Assembly (NCBI GenBank): GCA_030826265.1
Contig: JAPJOH010000003.1
Span: 1-40,526 of the forward strand
DNA length: 40,526 nt
Direction of reading: 5' to 3'
Origin: Collinsella aerofaciens
GTDB lineage: Bacteria > Actinomycetota > Coriobacteriia > Coriobacteriales > Coriobacteriaceae
This document shows, piece after piece, positions 35,033-40,526 of this stretch (position 1 is the first letter of the stretch; every line of letters starts with the position of its first letter). Position numbers and translations under genes: made by a program. The notes beneath the pieces are model-generated. The model had not been told where the DNA came from. It saw only the letters and a program-made list of their open reading frames with translations, and did not search any database.

Positions 35033-37255
35033 CTACACGATTTGGTTCACGTGAGTCTCGTCGTCGAACTTGGCGGCGCCGGGCTCAACGTCCTGGGGAG
35101 CGGCGGCGTCCACCAGAGCCTGCTTGAGCTCGGTGTACTGACGCTCCACCTCGCCCTCGGCCCAGACCTGGTCGGCGATTGGATCGACCTGGCAGGCGGA
35201 GAACTTGTCCTCGGGCGTATGCGAGACAGGGTCGACCTTGTGAATGGTCAGCTCGTTGCACTTGCCGATCCACCACTGGTAGGTCATGTAGACCGTGCCC
35301 TTGTTGATGCGGTCGCTCACGTCGGCGCGGCTGTATACCTGGCCACGGCGGCTGTGAATCGAGACGATGTCGCCGTTCTTGATGCCGCGCGCCTGGGCGT
35401 CCGCGGGATTCATGCGGACAAAGCCGGGCTCGTCGGCGAGCAGCGCCAGCGTCTTGCAGTTGCCGGTCATCGAGCGGCAGCTGTAGTGGCCGACCTCGCG
35501 GACGGTGCACAGGATGAGCGGGTACTCATCGTCGGGAAGCTCGGAGGGAGCCTCCCAGTCGTGCGCCATCAGGTTGGCGCGGCCGTCCTTGGTGGTGAAC
35601 TTGCCACCAGCGAACATGTCGGGCGTACCGTGGTCGTTCACATCGGTGCTCTTGACCGGCCACTGGGCGTAACCGCCCTCGGGAGCCATCTTCTCGTAGG
35701 TCGCGCCCACAAAGTTGGGGCACAGGCTAATGCACTCGTTCCAGATCTGCTCGGTGTTGTCATAGTGCATGGGGTAACCCATGCGCGTAGACAGGTCCGC
35801 GAAGATCTCCCAGTCGTGACGGCACTCGCCCTTGGGCGGAACAGCCGCGTCAAAGTGCTGGAAGCTACGGTCGGATGCGGTAAAGACACCCTCGTGCTCG
35901 CCCCAAGAAGTAGCGGGCAGGATGACGTCGGCGAGCATAGTCGTCTGCGTCATAAAGATGTCCTGGCAAATGAACAGATCCAGCTCGGAGAGCGTCTTGC
36001 GCATACCGGCCGAATCGGGCTCGGTCTGCACCGGGTCCTCGCCGTAGTTGTAGAAGCAGTGCACCTTGCCCTCGTCGACCAGGTGGCCCAGGTCGGTGAG
36101 CTTGTAGCCCTCCTCGAGCGGGAGCTTTTCCTCGGGCACGCCCCAAGCCTTGGCAAACTTGGCGCGAGCGGCGGGGTCGGTGACTTTCTGGTAGCCAGGG
36201 TACAGGTTGGGCAGCATGCCCATATCGCAGGAGCCCTGGACGTTATTCTGACCGCGCACGGGCGCGAGGCCGGAATTGGGTTTGCCGATCTGGCCGGCAA
36301 CGCAGGCAATGGAGGCGATGGTGTGCACCGTCTTCAGGTTCTGCTTCTGCTGGCATACGCCCATGCCCCAGCCAATGATGGCAGAAGGCTTCGCCGTGGC
36401 GTACATCTCGGCAGCTTGGTGGATCAGCGCGGGATCGACACCCGTGATGTCCTGTACGGATTCGGGAGTGTAGTTCTTGATGGTCTCCCACCACTCGTCA
36501 AAGCCGTTCGTGTGCTCGGCGACGAATTCCTTGTCGTAGAGGCCATCGTTGACCAAGCAGTTGGCAAAGGCGTTGAGGAACGCAACGTTGCAACCGTTCT
36601 TGATCGGAAGGTAGAGATCGGCGATACGCGCGGTTTCGATATGGCGCGGGTCGGCGACGATGATCTTGCAACCCTTTTCTTTGGCTCGCACGATACGCCT
36701 TGCGACGATGGGGTGCGAATCGGCAGGGTTATAGCCGAAGAGGAAAATGCAGCCCGCATCCTCCATACCGGGGATGGAGCATGACATGCAACCTGAACCA
36801 ACCGTGTCCATCAGACCGAGGACAGTAGGGCCGTGTCAAGTACGGGCGCAGTTGTCTACGCTGTGGGTGCCGATGCACGCACGCGTAAACTTCTGCATGA
36901 CGTAGTTCGCCTCATTGCCGCCGCCTCGCGAAGAGCCGGTGGTCATGACAGCGTTAGGACCATATTCGTCAATTATGGCCTGCATCTTAGATGCGGTGAA
37001 ATCCAGTGCCTCGTCCCAGCTTACGCGCTCAAGATCCGCGCCCTTGGTGCGGCGGATCATCGGGTGCAGTACGCGAGGAGTCAAGATCTTGGTGTCGTTG
37101 ATGAAGTCGTAGCCGCTCATGCCCTTAAGGCACAGCTCGCTCTGGTTGGTGATGCCGTTGAGCGGTTCGGTACCCACGACCTGGCCGTTTTGGACCAGGA
37201 GGTTAAACTGGCAACCGGCGCCGCAGTACGGGCAGATCACTTTATGCTTCTCCAT
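35033..37255 (-). CDS. fdhF: Selenocysteine formate dehydrogenase H
   Basis: Oxidises formate to CO2 and feeds electrons to the hydrogenlyase; cytoplasmic, bis-MGD. Two open frames, 36836-37255 and 35033-36835, are one gene joined by an in-frame TGA at 36836-36838 read as selenocysteine. The result is 740 residues with Sec at position 140, in VDNCART-U-HGPTVLGL, the same number as in E. coli FdhF. The [4Fe-4S] site uses C8, C11, C15 and C42, with K44 and H141 also conserved. A SECIS hairpin follows the TGA. The start at 37255 has GGAAGG upstream. Calling this two genes would be wrong. HydN is just upstream, and selA, selB and tRNA-Sec lie about 15 kb downstream on the same strand. Confidence 0.96.
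36798..36838 (-). promoter_or_regulatory. UGA codon and bacterial SECIS hairpin of fdhF
   Basis: Counting from the U of UGA, bases 14-18 (TGTCC) pair with bases 29-33 (GGACA), and the apical loop holds GGTCT at bases 21-25. From memory, E. coli fdhF has the same opening TGACACGGCCC and GGUCU at the same distance. This is the SelB binding site. Confidence 0.88.
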
Positions 37256-37329
37256 GACACCCTCCTTCCTTTCTCTGCTACCGAATACTCGGTACTTATT
37301 TGACAATCATTGGGCCTGTCGCCCGACGC

Positions 37330-37848
37330 TTACGCCTCGTTTTCGATGGTGGCGCGGGCACGCTCGGCAGTCAGTTCTGCCAGACGCTCCTCGTCCACCA
37401 GGGTGAGGCCCTTGGTCGGACACGCCTCGGCACACGCCGGACCGCCGGGACGGTCCACGCACAGGTCGCACTTGAGCACGAAGCTCTTAGTCTGCGAACC
37501 CACGCGAACGTCACCCATCAAGACGGGGACCTGCGTGGTCGCCACGCTCACGGCGCCAAAGGGGCATGCCATGACGCAGCTCTTGCAGCCGATGCAGTTG
37601 TCCTCGTTGACGCCTATACGATGGTTCTTTGGATCAAAGAACAAGGCGCCCGTAGGACAGGCCTTCGCGCACGGGGCATCCTCGCAGTGATGGCAAGCCA
37701 CCGGTGCGGAGATCTCGTACGTACGCGTCACGCGCAGGCGCGGCGCGGCGATGTTGCCGGGGATGTCGTGCGCCTCGATGCACGCCGCCATACAGGTTTG
37801 GCACCCAATGCAGCGTGAGGAATCGGCTACGACTCGTTTATTGCCCAT
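37330..37848 (-). CDS. hydN: HydN-type ferredoxin partner of formate dehydrogenase
   Basis: A 172-residue polyferredoxin expected to carry electrons from FdhF. It has four [4Fe-4S] motifs: CIGCQTCMAACIEAH; CHHCEDAPCAKACP; CIGCKSCVMACP; and CDLCVDRPGGPACAEACP. The start at 37848 (MGNKRVV) is set by family alignment, with GGAGGGAG upstream; the longer open frame adds 36 unrelated residues. It is the first gene of the formate hydrogenlyase operon, 74 bases ahead of fdhF. A hairpin at 37901-37920 lies in its leader. Confidence 0.92.
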   Translation of the reverse strand: MGNKRVVADSSRCIGCQTCMAACIEAHDIPGNIAAPRLRVTRTYEISAPVACHHCEDAPCAKACPTGALFFDPKNHRIGVNEDNCIGCKSCVMACPFGAVSVATTQVPVLMGDVRVGSQTKSFVLKCDLCVDRPGGPACAEACPTKGLTLVDEERLAELTAERARATIENEA

Positions 37849-38277
37849 GTTGTTCACTCCCTCCTGAATCCCATGCCGGAGAGACCCTGTCGACGTTGCC
37901 CCGGACCGCCCGTGGTCCGGCATCGGCGTATCGAGTGCATGCGGCGAAACAGGCACTTCGATAGAATTCCTCCAACGATATACAGGTTAAATATACGCAG
38001 TTGCAGGTGGCAAACTTGAGCATAGGCCCTGCAATACGGGTGTATTGCAGTGGTTTTAGCAGGTTGGAACTATTCTCGAATAGCTATAAAGGTGAGTGTA
38101 TTACATGCGTACATCCAGGGGAGATTTCACGCTCGTTTATAAAGGATGTAATACGTTTGATATATATTTCGCGCTCATTAACTTGAGTGCAATAAAGCAG
38201 TGGTTATAAGATTGGCTATTATTAGCCGATGTTGTATTTGACTATTCAAATTGCACGCTCATTAAGGGAGGCCAGTG
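37849..38277. promoter_or_regulatory. Divergent control region between hydN and the toxin-antitoxin pair
   Basis: A 429-base gap, clearly more AT-rich than its surroundings from about 37960 on. It contains a CCGGACC/GGTCCGG hairpin at 37901-37920 in the hydN leader. A perfect 9-bp palindrome CTGCAATAC-GGGT-GTATTGCAG is at 38029-38050, with further TGYAATAC half-sites reading GTATTACAT at 38098-38106 and ATGTAATAC at 38146-38154. CGCTC-centred direct repeats start at 38126, 38168 and 38252. GCAGTGGTTTTAG (38047) recurs as GCAGTGGTTATAAG (38197). No RNA gene or coding frame is convincing here. The pattern suggests operators for one or both flanking units. Confidence 0.65.
38183..38210 (+). promoter_or_regulatory. 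Candidate promoter of the toxin-antitoxin pair
   Basis: TTGAGT (38183-38188), a 16-base spacer and TATAAG (38205-38210) resemble a sigma-70 type promoter, 4 of 6 and 5 of 6 consensus bases. It overlaps one of the direct repeats and lies about 70 bases before the antitoxin start. Confidence 0.4.
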
Positions 38278-38601
38278 ATGTCATCGACTCAAAAACGAGC
38301 CATCCTGCAGGTGCGCATTCGCGAGGAAGACAAGCAGCATGCCGAGCGTCTCTACGACGCAATGGGCACATCGCTCGCCGAGGCTGTCCGTCTATTTGTC
38401 GCGCAGAGTATTTTGATGCGCAAGCTCCCCTTTCAGCCGGTCGCCGTGCGCTCCAAGGACGGCACGGCCGCCTATGGACTGCTCAAAGCATATGGGGACC
38501 CCAATCGCCGCTCCGAGGAGCGCAATGCCTGGATTGAATACCTAGCCACAGAAAGCGACGAGTCGGTTTTGGGTCCCGAGGAAGTAGATATCCATGAGTA
38601 G
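38278..38601 (+). CDS. RelB/DinJ-family antitoxin
   Basis: A 107-residue protein that likely neutralises the downstream toxin and represses its own operon. Residues 8-50 match the ribbon-helix-helix family: ILQVRIREEDKQHAERLYDA, then MGTSLAEAVRLFVAQSIL and RKLPF, the usual end of the RelB/DinJ DNA-binding part. The rest is the toxin-binding tail. The ATG at 38278 has GGGAGG seven bases before it; a GTG one codon earlier is also open. It overlaps the toxin by eight bases. CGCTC repeats upstream are candidate operator sites. Confidence 0.82.
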   Translation: MSSTQKRAILQVRIREEDKQHAERLYDAMGTSLAEAVRLFVAQSILMRKLPFQPVAVRSKDGTAAYGLLKAYGDPNRRSEERNAWIEYLATESDESVLGPEEVDIHE

Positions 38602-39070
38602 CACCATCATCGACGAGACCGTCATCCTGCGCTACCTGCTTAACGACGACGAGGTCCTGTCGCCGCGCGCCGCCAAGGTCATCGCCACGCGCACCGCTCG
38701 CGTCTACCCCGAAATCATCACGCGCGTCGTGGTCACGCTGCGCGACGTCTATAAGGTTCCCCGCGTTGAAATTGCTGCGGCCATGAAAAGGCTGCTCGAT
38801 GACGTCATGGTCGACGAGCCCACCGTTGTCGCCCTTGCCGTCAAACTCTTCGGCAAGACCCATATGGACTTTACCGACTGCCTCCTCGCAGCCCGAACCG
38901 CCATCTACAACGATGATGTCGTGAGCTTTGGCAAGCCCATCATCCAAGGCATGATCGATTACCGCCGTAAACGCCAAACCGCCGCCGACGCCCGCGACCG
39001 CGCCGCCGAAGCCCGCAGCCGAAGCACCGACTCCACCATCGACAAGCTCCGCCACCAATCCCGCCACTAA
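38594..39070 (+). CDS. PIN-domain toxin (VapC-like)
   Basis: A 158-residue putative ribonuclease of the PIN fold. Acidic residues expected at the metal site are seen as D7 (TIIDETVILRYLLND), E40 (VYPEIITRV) and D95 (MDFTDCLLAA, with D92 nearby). The fourth, usually in a TFDxD-like segment, reads SFGK at 111-114, so Gly113 stands where Asp is normal. The last 35 residues are a basic, Arg/Ala-rich tail (ARDRAAEARSRS). It is coupled to a RelB/DinJ-type antitoxin, not a VapB type. The start overlaps the antitoxin end, which supports translational coupling. Confidence 0.8.
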   Translation: MSSTIIDETVILRYLLNDDEVLSPRAAKVIATRTARVYPEIITRVVVTLRDVYKVPRVEIAAAMKRLLDDVMVDEPTVVALAVKLFGKTHMDFTDCLLAARTAIYNDDVVSFGKPIIQGMIDYRRKRQTAADARDRAAEARSRSTDSTIDKLRHQSRH

Positions 39071-39115
39071 CCGACAGGCAACGGCATCGCCCGTCCCTCA
39101 ACCCCATCCCCTCTT

Positions 39116-39182
39116 AAGCTGCGGTGAAATAGTTCCGATTTAGGCTTATTCGAGCCTTTCAGGAACTATTCCACCGCAACTT
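39116..39182. repeat. Palindromic element of the TTGCGGTGAAATA family, copy B
   Basis: The left arm AAGCTGCGGTGAAATAGTTCC (39116-39136, 21 bases) pairs with the right arm at 39162-39182, with two mismatches. An inner stem AGGCT (39142-39146) with AGCCT (39153-39157) closes a six-base loop. It shares the GCGGTGAAATA core with copy A but has different inner bases. It lies 45 bases past the toxin stop and may serve as its terminator. Confidence 0.82.
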
Positions 39183-39354
39183 TCTGTAAGGGTGGTTTTT
39201 AGTGCCGCCGAGGGGCACCAATCAACCGTTTGCCGATATGTTTGGCTACGACTCATGACTCTGACCTGCCCCGTCAAGCTTTTGGTCAGTTCATGGCAAG
39301 GTCAGGCGGGCCAAATATGGGATAGCGTAGTGTCATTCACTCCCCCTCGAGACC

Positions 39355-40362
39355 ATGGGGTCGAAAATGAGTCATGATAAACGCTGTACCAAACCGCAAT
39401 TAGAGCTGTTCTTCCGGTTATTCGAGGCCCATCATGGCGGGCACCTGTTTGTAGCTACCAAAAAATGGGATGAACGCTGTGCCTACGCGCTCATGCAAAA
39501 AGAGATGATTATTCGACTCTACAACCATGTCTACGCTGATCCCGCGTATTGGAATGACCTCGGCGTCGAAGATCGCATCTTTCAATTGGCATCCGCTATT
39601 GCGGTCGTTGAACCGAATGCCGTGTTTTGTGGAGCAACGGCGGCACTGCTCTATGGCATCGATTCTGCATATTCGCTTCTCGACAAGGTGCAAGTGCTGT
39701 TGCCGCGTTCCACCAGACGCGATATGTACGAATTCGTTGAATACCGACGCTGGCGGCCGGGCGACGTATGGCAGCTCGGTCCTTTTACGTTAACGAATCC
39801 ATATCGCACGGTGGTCGACATCGCCCGAACTAACGCTTTTCGATATGCACTAGGCTATGTCGACGGGTTGGCTCGTGAGTATGGTGTCGAGCGTGAAGAA
39901 TTGCGTGCATATGCACAAACGAACTGCCGCGGACTGCACGGCATCGCGCGCGCATTTGACGTTTTTGAACACATGGATGGCAGATCGGATAACGGTGGAG
40001 AATCCGAAGCACGGGCGGCAATGATTCTGGCGGGAGTTGCCGCTCCCGAACTTCAGGTTGAAATCACTCGACCGGGAAACGCCGGCTATTATTTGGCAGA
40101 TTACGGCTGGCAGATGCCAAACGGCTCTTGGATGCTGGCTGAGCTGCATGGACTAGGCAAGTTTGAGGACGATGCCCAAAATGATCCGGAACATACTGCG
40201 GCAAAAACCTATCGAGCTGCCCTCATGCGCGACGCGAACCTGCGTGCCATGGGCCACAACGTCATTCATTTCAAGCTCTCAGACACCTACGATGTCAAAG
40301 CGTTCGGCTCCATGATGCGCGGCTACGGTATACCAACCACAAAACCCTACGCAGACTCCTGA
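39355..40362 (+). CDS. AbiEi-like protein with PD-(D/E)xK nuclease-like C-terminus
   Basis: 335 residues. The N-terminal half resembles the AbiEi-type antitoxin / winged-helix family common as single genes in actinobacteria: LYNHVYADPAYWNDLG, then FCGATAALLYGID, then VWQLGPFTLTNPYRTVVDIAR. The C-terminal third resembles DUF559/Vsr-like nuclease folds: GESEARAAMILAG, then YYLADYGWQM and LAELHGLGKFED, which fits a D...ExxGxxK pattern with His where an acidic residue is usual. Whether it cuts DNA or acts as a regulator is not known. No AbiEii toxin gene is adjacent in the window. The start could be 39355 or the ATG at 39367; neither has a strong ribosome site. Confidence 0.65.
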   Translation: MGSKMSHDKRCTKPQLELFFRLFEAHHGGHLFVATKKWDERCAYALMQKEMIIRLYNHVYADPAYWNDLGVEDRIFQLASAIAVVEPNAVFCGATAALLYGIDSAYSLLDKVQVLLPRSTRRDMYEFVEYRRWRPGDVWQLGPFTLTNPYRTVVDIARTNAFRYALGYVDGLAREYGVEREELRAYAQTNCRGLHGIARAFDVFEHMDGRSDNGGESEARAAMILAGVAAPELQVEITRPGNAGYYLADYGWQMPNGSWMLAELHGLGKFEDDAQNDPEHTAAKTYRAALMRDANLRAMGHNVIHFKLSDTYDVKAFGSMMRGYGIPTTKPYADS

Positions 40363-40424
40363 CCGGCTGTCCTCATCTTCTCGACAACAGAGCCCATCAT
40401 CGACCCAGCCCGCTCGGCCTCAAT

Positions 40425-40489
40425 AAGTTGCGGTGTAATATTTTCGTGGTAAAAGCTTTTTGGGGTTATCCAGGAACAATTTAACCCCA
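40425..40489. repeat. Partial copy C of the TTGCGGTG family with a hairpin
   Basis: AAGTTGCGGTGTAATA at 40425-40440 matches the arm core of copies A and B with one change. No matching right arm is found before the window end. TGGGGTTA (40461-40468) pairs with TAACCCCA (40482-40489), which could be the inner stem of the element or a terminator of the gene before it. Confidence 0.55.
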
Positions 40490-40526
40490 CCATAGGAGGG
40501 GTTTGTGGGTGCCCCGCCTGTTTATT

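Noticed and set aside
35033..37306. Two separate genes: a short N-terminal Fe-S protein and a truncated molybdoenzyme
   Set aside because: The two parts are in the same frame across a TGA set in VDNCART-U-HGP, with a SECIS hairpin and sel genes nearby, so this is one selenoprotein gene and not a pseudogene.
37849..38020. Molybdenum cofactor or other riboswitch in the hydN leader
   Set aside because: Only a simple 7-bp hairpin (37901-37920) is evident; I could not match it to a known riboswitch core by eye.

Overview
The window is a GC-rich stretch of bacterial chromosome. It most likely comes from a gut Coriobacteriia (Collinsella-like, Actinomycetota); this is inferred from the codon bias, the mix of genes, the selenium-dependent formate hydrogenlyase and the many short palindromic intergenic elements, not from a marker-gene search. 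Nearly all genes lie on the minus strand; only the last three (38278-40362) are on the plus strand.

Layout from low to high coordinates. 44-1003: exported Ig-like surface protein, apparently cut short. 1393-5713: folC and valS, with a nested-hairpin repeat element on each side of valS. 6001-9666: tRNA-Leu(UAG), tig, clpP and clpX (transcribed in that order), a protein quality-control block. 9807-13552: two-gene molybdenum hydroxylase of the xanthine dehydrogenase family. 13783-15138: gdhA. 15396-16439: mobA and a cysteine-rich DUF3343 (Se/S carrier-like) protein. 16594-22318: a DMSO-reductase-family molybdoenzyme, then selA, selB and tRNA-Sec, ending at a strong terminator. 22441-37848: a 14-gene formate hydrogenlyase operon. 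38278-40362: an accessory patch with a RelB/DinJ-like antitoxin, a PIN toxin and an AbiEi-like protein with a nuclease-like C-terminus.

The centre of interest is 15396-37848, which reads as one physiological module. HydN and selenocysteine-containing FdhF oxidise formate. Electrons pass through HyfA/HyfH/HyfI to the NiFe active site of HyfG, which makes H2. HyfB, C, D, E and F form the membrane arm. HycH and HycI mature the large subunit, and FocB carries formate. The neighbouring genes supply the unusual chemistry FdhF needs: MobA for the guanylated molybdenum cofactor, and SelA, SelB and tRNA-Sec to read its in-frame UGA at 36836-36838. The hyf gene order A-B-C-D-E-F-G-H-I-J followed by focB matches the E. 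coli hyf operon, with a HycI-type protease where E. coli has the regulator hyfR. No SelD, Hyp proteins or FhlA/HyfR-type activator are present in the window.

The intergenic DNA holds at least three families of palindromic elements. Two show conserved core bases with stems that change in sequence but keep their pairing, the pattern expected of a selected nucleic-acid structure.
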